A model generated the notes under the pieces. It saw only the letters and a program-made list of their open reading frames with translations. It did no database searches and was not told where the DNA came from. From positions 75,592 to 139,591 of the forward strand of contig CAVUEF010000020.1 in NCBI GenBank assembly GCA_963740455.1: a stretch of DNA of 64,000 bases, given 5' to 3'. A program made the position numbers and the translations under genes. This DNA is from Paucibacter sp963740455. GTDB taxonomy: Bacteria; Pseudomonadota; Gammaproteobacteria; Burkholderiales; Burkholderiaceae_C. Shown here piece after piece: positions 26,760-34,832 of this stretch (positions within the stretch are counted from its first letter, which is position 1; the number at the start of each line of letters is the position of its first letter).

Positions 26760-28265
26760 ATGAGTTCCATCACCAGCGCGACCGGAAGCGGCGGCGCCAT
26801 CTCCTCTGCGGGCATAGGCTCTGGCCTGGATGTGAACGGCATCATCACCTCGCTGATGAATGTCGAAAAGCTGCCGCTGACCAAGCTGCAGGCCACCGCC
26901 ACGACGATGCAGACCAAGCTGTCTGCGTTCGGACAGATGCAGTCCTTGGTCTCGGCGTTTCACGATGCCTCGGTGCCGCTGTATGGCGCAAGCTCGTACT
27001 CGGTCACCAGCACCAACTCGTCCGACCCGACTTCGGTCAGCGCCGCCTCCACCACGGCGGCCATCCCGGGCAGCTACTCGGTTTCGGTCAGCCAACTGTC
27101 GTCAACCCAGAGTGTTGTCAGCGCCAGCGGAGTGGGCCAATTTGCCAACGCCAGCGAAGTCGTGGGCAGCGGCACGATCACCATCAGTCTGGGTAGCTGG
27201 AACACCAATCCCAACGGAACCCTGCCCGCTTCCCCCGTATTCACCCCCAAGAGCGGAGCGACCAACATCGTCATTCCGGTGGGCACGGGCACCAACACGC
27301 TGCAACAAGTGGCAGACGCCATCAACAAGGCGGCCGGCGGCGTCAGCGCCACGGTGGTGACCGACGCCACGGGCGCTCGGCTGGCCCTGCAATCGACGTC
27401 GACGGGCGCCAGCAACGGCTTTCGCGTCGCGATTGCCGACAGCGTGCCCACCAATACGGCGACTCAAGGCTTGTCGCGGCTCGCCTTCGATCCGCAAAAC
27501 GGTGCCAACGCCATGAGTCTCTCGCAGGCCGCCAACGACACCAAGGCCACCATCAACGGCATTGCGGTCACCACCGCCAGCAATACGCTCACCAACGTGG
27601 TCGGCGGCATGACTTTCGTCCTCAGCAAAGTGACCACCGCACCGGTCACCGTCAACGTGACCCAAAATACCGACGCGGTCAAAGCCATGTTGACCAGCTT
27701 TGTGGCGTCCTACAACGCCTTGGCTTCTTTCCTGTCGCAGGCGACCCGCTATGACCCGGTTGCCAAGCAAGGCGCGTTGCTGCAGGGTGACGCCACCACG
27801 ACCGGCCTGCAAAACCAGTTGCGGCAAATCATCGGGCAGGCCGGCAGCGCCTCCTCGGCCTTCGGCACCTTGAGTTCCATCGGCATCGAGTTCCAAAAGG
27901 ACGGTACGCTCAAGCTCAACGACGTCAAGGTCGCCGCGGCGCTGACGAATCTGCCCGAGTTGACCAAAGCCATGAGCAACCTCGACCTGACCACACCTGC
28001 CAACAACGGTTTTGCCAAGAAGATTGCCGACTGGACCGGCGGCCTGCTGGCTTTCAACGGCACATTTCCCGGCAAGACCACGTCGATCCAGTCGCAGATT
28101 GCGGCCAATCAGAAAGATCAGGACAGGCTCAACACCAAACTCACCGCGATCGAGGCACGCCTGCGCGCCCAGTACACGAATCTGGACACCGTGATGTCGC
28201 GCGCCAATGCACTGTCGCAATATGTGACCCAGCAGATCACAACTTGGAACAAGCCCGTGGCCTGA
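26760..28265 (+). CDS. fliD: Flagellar filament cap protein FliD
   Basis: About 501 residues. N-terminal signature GSGLDVNGIITSLMNVEKLPLTKLQ and C-terminal coiled region with QIAANQKDQDRLNTKL are characteristic; the centre is a variable Thr/Ser/Ala-rich region. GAGG precedes the ATG at 26760 (an upstream TTG at 26745 is less likely). FliD forms the cap that folds flagellin at the filament tip. Has its own sigma-28 promoter. Confidence 0.96.
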   Translation: MSSITSATGSGGAISSAGIGSGLDVNGIITSLMNVEKLPLTKLQATATTMQTKLSAFGQMQSLVSAFHDASVPLYGASSYSVTSTNSSDPTSVSAASTTAAIPGSYSVSVSQLSSTQSVVSASGVGQFANASEVVGSGTITISLGSWNTNPNGTLPASPVFTPKSGATNIVIPVGTGTNTLQQVADAINKAAGGVSATVVTDATGARLALQSTSTGASNGFRVAIADSVPTNTATQGLSRLAFDPQNGANAMSLSQAANDTKATINGIAVTTASNTLTNVVGGMTFVLSKVTTAPVTVNVTQNTDAVKAMLTSFVASYNALASFLSQATRYDPVAKQGALLQGDATTTGLQNQLRQIIGQAGSASSAFGTLSSIGIEFQKDGTLKLNDVKVAAALTNLPELTKAMSNLDLTTPANNGFAKKIADWTGGLLAFNGTFPGKTTSIQSQIAANQKDQDRLNTKLTAIEARLRAQYTNLDTVMSRANALSQYVTQQITTWNKPVA

Positions 28266-28287
28266 GAGCGGCCGGCTTGAGCCCTGC

Positions 28288-28308
28288 AGCGGCCCGCTCC
28301 GGGCCGCT
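28288..28308 (+). terminator. Hairpin after fliD, possible terminator
   Basis: Perfect 9-bp GC-rich stem (AGCGGCCCG/CGGGCCGCT) with a 3-base loop about 22 bases after the fliD stop. There is no T run after it, so it may stabilise the mRNA end or act weakly. Confidence 0.4.
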
Positions 28309-28387
28309 CGCGCTTGGGCCACAGCGCTTGTGCCGCAGCGGCCCGTCGATCAGTGAAAATAGGGCGTAAATTCCACGCTGACAAGGG

Positions 28388-28414
28388 TAAAGATTGCGCT
28401 CCTCGCGTCGATAA
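28388..28414 (+). promoter_or_regulatory. Sigma-28 (FliA) promoter for fliS
   Basis: TAAAGATT, an 11-base spacer, GTCGATAA: 7 of 8 in each box against TAAAGTTT/GCCGATAA (one mismatch each) with exact spacing. It lies 30 bases upstream of the fliS start and probably serves fliS-fliT-ycgR. Confidence 0.85.
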
Positions 28415-28444
28415 CAAAGGCATAGACGCGAGGAGTCCTTCACA

Positions 28445-28882
28445 ATGTTCACCAGCATGCACAATTTCGGCTCGCGCAGACCCTCCGCCCATGCCTACCG
28501 TGAGGTTGGCGTCAACACTGCCGTCGAGGGTGCCACGCCGCACAAGATGGTCAGCCTGCTGTTTGCCGAGTTGTCCAGCCAGATTGCCAGTGCGCGCGGC
28601 GCCATGAGCCGCAAGGACATCGCCGAGAAATGCAGGGCCATCGGTCAAGCGGTGCGCATCGTGGAAGAGGGCCTGAGCAACACGCTGGACATGCAATCCG
28701 GCGGGGCGATCGCCATCAATCTGCGCGACCTGTACGACTATCTGGTGCGCCAGCTGACCCTGGCCAATCTGAACAACGACGACGCCAAACTGGGCGAATG
28801 CGCCGAACTGGTCAAGACCTTGCGCGAAGGATGGGACGGCATCGCCGACCAGGTCCATGCCTCCCATCATGTTTCGACCTGA
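28445..28882 (+). CDS. fliS: Flagellin export chaperone FliS
   Basis: 145 residues, helical. Conserved HKMVSLLFAELSSQIASARGAM and LYDYLVRQLTLANLNND match FliS, which binds the flagellin C-terminus in the cytoplasm. GAGGAG precedes the ATG. The N-terminal YREVGVNTAVEGATPHKMV also fits. First gene of fliS-fliT-ycgR. Confidence 0.95.
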   Translation: MFTSMHNFGSRRPSAHAYREVGVNTAVEGATPHKMVSLLFAELSSQIASARGAMSRKDIAEKCRAIGQAVRIVEEGLSNTLDMQSGGAIAINLRDLYDYLVRQLTLANLNNDDAKLGECAELVKTLREGWDGIADQVHASHHVST

Positions 28883-28913
28883 TGCCCGCCCAACCCCACC
28901 GAGCACGACTGCG

Positions 28914-29213
28914 ATGAACAGCCAACTCCTGAACTACTACGAAGCCATCGAACGCGCCAGTGCCGACATGCTGATGGCGGCCCGCAGCGGCAACTGGGAC
29001 GAAGTCGTCAAGCTCGAAGGCGCTTGCGTGCTGCTGATCTCGCAGCTCAAGCATGCCGCCACGCAAACGCAACTTGCCAGCCAGGAAGCACAGCTGAAGT
29101 CGCGCGTCATGCAGCGCATTCTGCTCAACGATGCCGAGATCCGCCACCTGGCGGAACCCTGGCTGGAAGACTTGGACAATGTGCTTGCGGGTCGCAGCAA
29201 AGTGGTCCACTGA
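28914..29213 (+). CDS. fliT: FliT-like flagellar chaperone
   Basis: About 99 residues, all-helical (LLNYYEAIERASADMLMAARSGNWDEVVKLE). The position after fliS and the helical pattern fit FliT, the FliD chaperone that can also bind FlhDC. Sequence conservation in this family is low, so the name rests partly on position. Start at 28914; an upstream ATG at 28857 would overlap fliS. Confidence 0.82.
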   Translation: MNSQLLNYYEAIERASADMLMAARSGNWDEVVKLEGACVLLISQLKHAATQTQLASQEAQLKSRVMQRILLNDAEIRHLAEPWLEDLDNVLAGRSKVVH

Positions 29214-29231
29214 TCCAGGCGGAGCACGCTG

Positions 29232-29972
29232 ATGCCGCCGATGTCCGTTTCAGCCCCGCCCGATTTGAGAGTCAACAACAGTGCCGAGATCCTCGGCCTG
29301 CTGCGCGAAATTCAGGACAGGAGCCTGCTGCTGACGCTGGCGGCGTCCGACGGGCGCAGCTACAACACCACGCTGTGGCGGGTCGATGCGCAGCAGCAGA
29401 CCCTGAGTTTCAGTGCCGACGCCGGGTCCGAACAGCTGCGCGCCCTGCTGCAGGCCGAAGACGTGATCGCGGTCGCCTTTCTGGACCGCATCAAGGTGCA
29501 GTTCCAGCTCGACAACTTGCTGCTCGTGAACAGCGCGCAAGGCAGCGCACTGCGCACCGATCTGCCGCGCGAGATGTTTCGCTTTCAACGCCGCGACACG
29601 TTTCGCGTGCGGCCCTTGGGCGCGGGCACGCCGCGCGTCACGCTGGTCCACCCGCACGCGCCCGACCGCAAACTGCAATTGCGCATCTTCGACGTGAGCA
29701 TGGGCGGCCTGGCATTCGTCCTGCCCCACGAGACTGCGCCCGCCGCCGACTTTCCCGTCGGCACGGTACTGGGTCATGTGCAATTGCAGCTCGACCGCAG
29801 CACGCAGCTTGAGGTGCAACTGCGCGTGCAGCACATCACCGAGTACCAACTGCCATCCAAAGGCGTGCAGCTGGGTTGTGCGTTCGAGTCGCTGCCCGCC
29901 ATCGAAACCGGCATCTTGCAACGCTACATCGACCACACCCAGAAACGCCAGCGCCTGCTGCAAAAACGCTGA
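29232..29972 (+). CDS. ycgR: Flagellar brake protein YcgR (PilZ domain)
   Basis: 246 residues with an N-terminal YcgR domain (about 15-110) and a C-terminal PilZ domain. The c-di-GMP-binding residues are present: RRDTFRVR (RxxxR) and DVSMGGLAF (DxSxxG). In known systems the ligand-bound protein slows the motor through the stator or rotor. This links the GGDEF/EAL proteins at 5-9 kb to motility. It begins 18 bases after fliT. Confidence 0.92.
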   Translation: MPPMSVSAPPDLRVNNSAEILGLLREIQDRSLLLTLAASDGRSYNTTLWRVDAQQQTLSFSADAGSEQLRALLQAEDVIAVAFLDRIKVQFQLDNLLLVNSAQGSALRTDLPREMFRFQRRDTFRVRPLGAGTPRVTLVHPHAPDRKLQLRIFDVSMGGLAFVLPHETAPAADFPVGTVLGHVQLQLDRSTQLEVQLRVQHITEYQLPSKGVQLGCAFESLPAIETGILQRYIDHTQKRQRLLQKR

Positions 29973-30005
29973 CCCGCGCGCCGCGCCAGCACGCCATACC
30001 GCCCC

Positions 30006-30443
30006 ATGCCCTCACCTCGCCGGTCGCGTCGGCCCACCCGCGGTTCATCGAGCGGCTTTACGCTGATCGAGGTGCTGACGGTGTGCGCCGTCGTCGTCGT
30101 GCTCGCCGCATTGGCCCTGCCTGCGATGGAGTCACAGTTGCGGCGCGGCAAACGCAATGATGCGGTCGCGGCGCTGACCCGCGTGCAACAGGCACAGGAC
30201 AGCTATCAATACCAGAACGGTCACTACGCTGCACAGCTGCAGCTGCTGGGTCTGTCCGAGCGCAGCCCACAGGGCCTGTACACGCTTCAGATCACGGCCG
30301 CCGGCGTCGACAATTACAGCGCGACTGCCGCCGCGCTGGCCGGCAGCTCTCAAGCCAAGGATGGTGTTTGCAGTGCCCTGAAACTCAGGGTGACACCGGG
30401 CGGCGCAGAATATGGCCCCGACTCAGCCTGCTGGAACCGTTGA
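30006..30443 (+). CDS. Type IV pilin-like protein (PilE family)
   Basis: 145 residues. A 17-residue basic leader ends in G17, followed by FTLIEVLTV: a class III prepilin signal with Glu at mature position 5 and a hydrophobic helix. The C-terminal part has a Cys pair-like pattern (GVCSALKL...SACWNR), typical of pilin disulfide loops. It is a minor pilin or a small pilin of the PilE/TapA type. It overlaps the following pseudopilin by 32 bases. Unusual here: no pilus assembly genes are nearby, and it lies between ycgR and flaG. Confidence 0.85.
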   Translation: MPSPRRSRRPTRGSSSGFTLIEVLTVCAVVVVLAALALPAMESQLRRGKRNDAVAALTRVQQAQDSYQYQNGHYAAQLQLLGLSERSPQGLYTLQITAAGVDNYSATAAALAGSSQAKDGVCSALKLRVTPGGAEYGPDSACWNR

Positions 30444-30975
30444 CTTGAACCCCAAAGCCCCCGCCAGGCCAGCACACAAGCGCCAGTTCGGTTTGACCCT
30501 GATCGAGTTGGTGTTTGCGATGGCCATCATCGCGATTCTGGCGGCCGTCGCCGTTCCCAGTTACCGGGCCTTTCTCGCCCAGCAGCGCGTCAAGGCGGCG
30601 GCCAACACCTTGTCTGAAGACCTGCGTTTCGGCCGCGACGAAAGCGTGCGTCTGGGGCGCAATGTGCATGTGAGCTACCAGGGCGGGGCGAACTGGTGCT
30701 GGGGCCTGCGCTTTGACCAGGCGTGCGACTGCAGTGGCGCCAACCCGGCGGCCCGCTGCGACATCACTCGCGCCGGCGCCGCAGACTTCAAGGGTGTCGC
30801 GCTGCTGGGCAATCAGCCCGCCGTATTCGAGCCCGAGCAGGGGCGGGTCGCTCAGCCGGGTCGCACCGAATTTCTCAGCCAGTCAGGCGACAAGATCAGG
30901 GTCGAGTTGATGTCCAACGGGCGCGTGCACAACTGCGTGCTTGCCGGCAACTTGTCGGGAATCGAACCCTGCTGA
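30412..30975 (+). CDS. Pseudopilin, FimT/GspH family
   Basis: 187 residues. Leader ends in G27, then LTLIELVFAMAIIAILAAVAV: prepilin cleavage site with Glu at mature position 5. The rest resembles FimT/GspH minor pilins, with RVKAAANTLSEDLRFGRDESVRLG and Cys in WCWGL, CDCSG, CD and the terminal GIEPC. FimT-type pilins have been linked to DNA uptake in some bacteria; that role here is inference. The start overlaps the preceding pilin gene, so the pair is co-transcribed. Confidence 0.83.
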   Translation: MAPTQPAGTVDLNPKAPARPAHKRQFGLTLIELVFAMAIIAILAAVAVPSYRAFLAQQRVKAAANTLSEDLRFGRDESVRLGRNVHVSYQGGANWCWGLRFDQACDCSGANPAARCDITRAGAADFKGVALLGNQPAVFEPEQGRVAQPGRTEFLSQSGDKIRVELMSNGRVHNCVLAGNLSGIEPC

Positions 30976-31035
30976 TCGGAATCTGTGCATTTGTACCGCC
31001 TGGCATGCCCAAGACCGAAAAATCGTCGAGCCCGC

Positions 31036-31062
31036 TAAAGTAAATCGAAAAGCTGTCGATAT
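31036..31062 (+). promoter_or_regulatory. Sigma-28 (FliA) promoter for flaG
   Basis: TAAAGTAA, an 11-base spacer, GTCGATAT: 6 of 8 in each box against TAAAGTTT/GCCGATAA with exact spacing, about 45 bases upstream of the flaG start. It separates flaG from the pilin genes. Confidence 0.82.
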
Positions 31063-31107
31063 CCATCAGAACCTCCTGTCGGAAGGTGCCGTAACCGGGG
31101 TCGGGCC

Positions 31108-31494
31108 ATGGACATCAATATAGGCGCATTGACTGGTCGTGTCGGAGCTCCAAGCTCAACGGCAGGGCTGCTGCCATCGCGCACCAGTGCGCCGGTAGCC
31201 AGCTCACCTGCGCCAGCGGCGACCCCTCCTGCATCGACCAGCGCTTCAGTCCCGGCGCAGCAGCCCTCTCGGCAAGAACTTCAGAATGCCGTGGATCATG
31301 CCAATACGAGCCTGGTCAACCGGCCGTCCAATGAGCTGCGATTTACGCTCGAAGAGGGCGCCGGGATGTCGGTCATCAAGCTGATCGATATCAAGACCGG
31401 CGACGCCATCATGCAATTCCCGTCGCAGGTCATGCTTGAAATCGCCAAGACCATCGACAGCGTGACGGGCGCCATCATCAAGCACAAGGCCTGA
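31108..31494 (+). CDS. flaG: FlaG family flagellar protein
   Basis: 128 residues. The first 65 are Pro/Ala/Ser-rich and disordered; the last 60 are the FlaG domain (LRFTLEEGAGMSVIKLIDIKTGDAIMQFPSQ). In other bacteria FlaG affects filament length. It has its own sigma-28 promoter and is the last plus-strand gene of this block. Confidence 0.88.
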   Translation: MDINIGALTGRVGAPSSTAGLLPSRTSAPVASSPAPAATPPASTSASVPAQQPSRQELQNAVDHANTSLVNRPSNELRFTLEEGAGMSVIKLIDIKTGDAIMQFPSQVMLEIAKTIDSVTGAIIKHKA

Positions 31495-31520
31495 GCCGGC
31501 CCGGCCCGGCCCGCGATGGT

Positions 31521-32756
31521 TCAGCGGGCAGTCTGCGCTGCACGCTGCAACATCGCGCGAAACGCCGCAAAGATCTTGCGCATCGCCGGCAGCTTGTAGG
31601 GAAACATCTCCTCGGGGTCCATCGAATGCACCACGGCACCCGGGTCCACCTCGAACACCAGCAAGTCGCCGTCAAGGGTCTGAGCGCAATCGATGACCAG
31701 GTACTCCAGGCCGAAACGCTCGTGCAGTGTTTGCAGCGCGGCAGCGTGGCGAGGCGCAAAGTCCGAGTCGAAATCGCGCATGAACTGCTCTTCCTCGGCG
31801 CGCTTGTCGGCGCTTTGCGTCATGCCTGCATTCAGGTAGTGAATCATCCAATGCCTTGAGACGCCCATATGCCCCGCATAGGGCACGCCGTCGATCAGCA
31901 CCACGCGGTACTTTCTGAACCATCCGTCGGCACCACGGTAGTCGATGAAGCGCGAAACAAAGAATTCGTCCGTGGCTTGCCCGCTCAGATAAGCCGCCAA
32001 CGCGGCCGAGTCGTCGACCTTTTCCAGTCCGTGCCCCGCATGCGAATCGAGCGGCCGGATGATGAGCGGAAAGGCAAGGCCGGACCACAAATCGTGCGGT
32101 GGCTGCTCGCCGGCGAGCAGGGCCTGCAATTGCGCGCGGCTCGCCTGCGCCGTCTGCGCCACGCACAGGCCCGGCGTGTCCTTCAGCAACTCGTAAGTGC
32201 TGGGGCGCGACGTGAGCATGATGCGCTCGGGTCTGATCACCACCGGTTTGCTCCACGAATTGATGCCGGCAGCCAGTTGTTCGAGTAATTCGTGGGTCTG
32301 CGCGGTCTCGCCGATGGCAACAAAGGCGACGTCGTGTTCGGGCAGTTGTTCGGGCAAGGGCTCACCGGGCAAGAGGTAGAGCAGGGTCAGGGCGATGTCG
32401 GAGTCTTCCAGCAGGAAGGGCAAGGGCGCGTTCACCATCAGGTCGCCCGGCGCCATCAGCGCCAGCAGACGCAGCGTTGGCGGGCGGCTCGCCGGCATTT
32501 CGATCACCCGCTTGATCTGCAATGCGAGCTCGAACGCAGCCAGCCCCACGTCCCTGATCCCCTGCAACTGCAGAATCGTGGACAGATCGAACAGTGCCTC
32601 GGCATCGCTTTCATCGCGGGCCGCGCGTTCCATCAATGCCTGGGCCAGCGGCATCAGGTCTTCACCGCGAAAGGCCGCGCGCATCAGGTGCGCGAGCCCG
32701 AGCAGTCGATGGCCTGAATGCCCGGACGCCGCGTCGCCCGTCTGGACCGTGTTCAT
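31521..32756 (-). CDS. TPR-like plus ATP-grasp ligase-type protein
   Basis: About 411 residues. The N-terminal 100 are helical and TPR-like (DAEALFDLSTILQLQGIRD). The middle (about 110-190) is a pre-ATP-grasp Rossmann-like region. The C-terminal half is ATP-grasp: FPLIIRPLDSHAGHGL, FFVSRFIDY, KYRVVLIDGVPYAGHMGVS, and metal-binding VFEVDPGAVVH, where the usual Asn is Asp. Such enzymes join a carboxylate to an amine or thiol using ATP. The start overlaps the decarboxylase stop (ATGA), so the two act together: the decarboxylase could make the amine this enzyme ligates. Substrates unknown. A longer frame upstream is inside the decarboxylase. Confidence 0.75.
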   Translation of the reverse strand: MNTVQTGDAASGHSGHRLLGLAHLMRAAFRGEDLMPLAQALMERAARDESDAEALFDLSTILQLQGIRDVGLAAFELALQIKRVIEMPASRPPTLRLLALMAPGDLMVNAPLPFLLEDSDIALTLLYLLPGEPLPEQLPEHDVAFVAIGETAQTHELLEQLAAGINSWSKPVVIRPERIMLTSRPSTYELLKDTPGLCVAQTAQASRAQLQALLAGEQPPHDLWSGLAFPLIIRPLDSHAGHGLEKVDDSAALAAYLSGQATDEFFVSRFIDYRGADGWFRKYRVVLIDGVPYAGHMGVSRHWMIHYLNAGMTQSADKRAEEEQFMRDFDSDFAPRHAAALQTLHERFGLEYLVIDCAQTLDGDLLVFEVDPGAVVHSMDPEEMFPYKLPAMRKIFAAFRAMLQRAAQTAR

Positions 32757-34210
32757 TGCGCCGCCCCGCAAACCAGGGCACGCGCCCGGCCAAAAACCAG
32801 GACCGCGTCGAGCAGCGCATCGATGTCGCCCGCCACAGTGCGGTGATTCACGATGGCAGCGCGAATTGCCGTGTGCTCGCGCACGCGGGTCGCCGAAGGC
32901 ACGGCAATGCCTGATTCGTGCAAGTCGGCGACGATCTCGGCATTCACCGCGTCGGCCGCGTGACAGCGGAAACGAAAGCACACGATATTGAGCGCAACGG
33001 GCGCCATCAGCTCAAGTTCGGGACAGGCCTCGATGCGACCCTTCATGTAGCGCGCCAGTTCGCATGACCGCGACATGGCAGCACCCAGTTTTTCAGTGCC
33101 GTGGCTGACGATGGTGAACCAGGTCTTGAGCGCCCGAAAGCCGCGCGACAAGTCGGGACCCAGATCGCAGGGCCAGGGCGAGCCGGCCGCCAATCCGCGC
33201 GCGTGACGCGTCAAATACGCCGCCGGCGAGGCAAAGGTGTCAAGCTGATCGGCGCCGTCCCGCACCAGAAAGAAGCCTGCGTCATACGGCACCTGCCCCC
33301 ATTTATGAAAGTCCAGCGCGATCGAATCGGCCCGCTCGATACCTTGCAGTCGGGGCCTGATGTCTGGCGCCATCATGCCCAGACCACCGAGCGCACCGTC
33401 GACGTGAAACCAGAGCTGCTCGCGCTGCGCCACCGCGGCGATGGCGCTCAGGTCATCCACCGCACCGGTGTTCACCGTGCCCGCAGTGCCGACGACCAGG
33501 AAAGGCTTGAATCCGGACGCCCGGTCGGCCGCGATCATGCGCGACAAGGACTGCACATCCATCTGGTCGGCATCGTCCACCGCAACCAGCCGCAGCGCAC
33601 GGGTCCCCAAGCCGCTCATGTCCATCGCCTTGCTGATGCACGAGTGCGCGCTCGACGCCGCATACGCGGTGAGCGTGTCCGACTGGCTGCGCAAGCCCTC
33701 CTCGCGCACGCCGCGCCCCAGCGCCTTGGTGCGCGCCACCAGCACGCCGACCAGATTGGCCATCGACGAGCCCGTCACGAACAAGCCGCTTGCGCTGTCC
33801 GGAAAACCGAACAGCTCGCGCATCCATTGCACGATCTGACGTTCGACCTCGAGCGGCATCTGGTCGCGTCCGCCCAGGTTGGCGTTCAGTCCCGCCGCCA
33901 GCATTTCGGCCAACATGCCTTCAGCCGTTCCACCCCCATGCACCCAGCCCATGAAGCGCGGATGCGTGTTGCCCACCGCGTAGGGCAGGACCTGGGTCAT
34001 GAACTTTTGATGGGCCTGTTCCAGGCTGCCGGGTGCGCGGGGCAGCGATGCGCTGAACGAGCCCCGCACCGAGGCCGGTATCGGCTGCCATACCGGTCGC
34101 TCGCGGATGCGCTCGATGTAGTCGAACATGTCGTCGAGCATGCGATGCCCCTGCACGCGCAGCGCCGACCAATCGGCAGGATCAAGGCAAGCGTCGGGGC
34201 GGTCAGACAT
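32753..34210 (-). CDS. PLP-dependent group II amino-acid decarboxylase
   Basis: About 485 residues. The fold is that of aromatic-amino-acid/glutamate-type decarboxylases: NTHPRFMGWVHGGG, LFVTGSSMANLVGVLVAR, VDGALGG and the PLP Lys in LDFHKWGQVPYD. It removes the carboxyl group of an amino acid; the HKWGQVPYD motif suggests an aromatic or small acidic substrate class but does not fix it. Overlaps the ATP-grasp gene by four bases. It lies between flaG and fliE on the minus strand, an unusual place in a flagellar region. Confidence 0.85.
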   Translation of the reverse strand: MSDRPDACLDPADWSALRVQGHRMLDDMFDYIERIRERPVWQPIPASVRGSFSASLPRAPGSLEQAHQKFMTQVLPYAVGNTHPRFMGWVHGGGTAEGMLAEMLAAGLNANLGGRDQMPLEVERQIVQWMRELFGFPDSASGLFVTGSSMANLVGVLVARTKALGRGVREEGLRSQSDTLTAYAASSAHSCISKAMDMSGLGTRALRLVAVDDADQMDVQSLSRMIAADRASGFKPFLVVGTAGTVNTGAVDDLSAIAAVAQREQLWFHVDGALGGLGMMAPDIRPRLQGIERADSIALDFHKWGQVPYDAGFFLVRDGADQLDTFASPAAYLTRHARGLAAGSPWPCDLGPDLSRGFRALKTWFTIVSHGTEKLGAAMSRSCELARYMKGRIEACPELELMAPVALNIVCFRFRCHAADAVNAEIVADLHESGIAVPSATRVREHTAIRAAIVNHRTVAGDIDALLDAVLVFGRARALVCGAAQ

Positions 34211-34298
34211 GCGGCTGCGGTCTTTCTGTGATGGGTGTGGGTGGCCTGGCCGTGCGTGCGACGACAAGTGCCGGGTGGCTGCGCCCCGGGGCGCCGGC

Positions 34299-34622
34299 CT
34301 AGATCTGCATGTTCATGATGTCCGAATAGGCCTGCACCAGGCGATTGCGCACCTGCAAGGTAGTCTGAAATCCGATCTGGGCTTTCTGCATCGCCACCAT
34401 GGTTTCTTCGAGACTCACGGTGGGGTTGTCGAGTTGCACCTCTTGCTGCAGACGTCCCGCTTCGTTTTGCGATTGACTGACCGCGCGCAACGATTGGCTC
34501 AGCATCTGGCTGAAATCGGCCGCTTGGGCTGCGCCCTTGCTGGCCAAGGGATGACCGGCGGGTGTCAACCCCGCGCGAGCCACGGCGGCGGCAAAGTCAA
34601 AGGGCTTGAGTTTGAGATCCAT
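34299..34622 (-). CDS. fliE: Flagellar hook-basal body protein FliE
   Basis: About 107 residues. The C-terminal half (TVSLEETMVAMQKAQIGFQTTLQVRNRLVQAYSDIMNMQI) is the strongly conserved FliE region that links the MS ring to the rod. Start at 34622; the frame extends to 34667 but the extra segment is unlike FliE. Transcribed away from fliF across a 210-base gap. Confidence 0.94.
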   Translation of the reverse strand: MDLKLKPFDFAAAVARAGLTPAGHPLASKGAAQAADFSQMLSQSLRAVSQSQNEAGRLQQEVQLDNPTVSLEETMVAMQKAQIGFQTTLQVRNRLVQAYSDIMNMQI

Positions 34623-34732
34623 GGCGCACTCACTGGGAGCATGGCCCCGGTAGGAGCATGGACACAATGGTAGGCAGCCGGGTCGGCATCAAATGCCGGA
34701 ACTGAACTTGTAAATGCAGGCTGTTCCCGGCT

Positions 34733-34754
34733 TTCGTTTCGCTTTAGAAACGAA
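34733..34754. promoter_or_regulatory. Perfect inverted repeat in the fliE/fliF gap
   Basis: TTCGTTTC, six bases, GAAACGAA, centred in the divergent gap between fliE and fliF. It could be an operator or part of a FlhDC-dependent promoter; the adjacent CGAATAATCG loosely resembles a FlhDC half-site. The role is inference. Confidence 0.4.
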
Positions 34755-34832
34755 TAATCGCTTCATCCGAAACCCTCGGTCAGGGTCTTGCCGGCCCGTC
34801 TTCAAGTCATTCACGAGCACCCGATCATCCCC

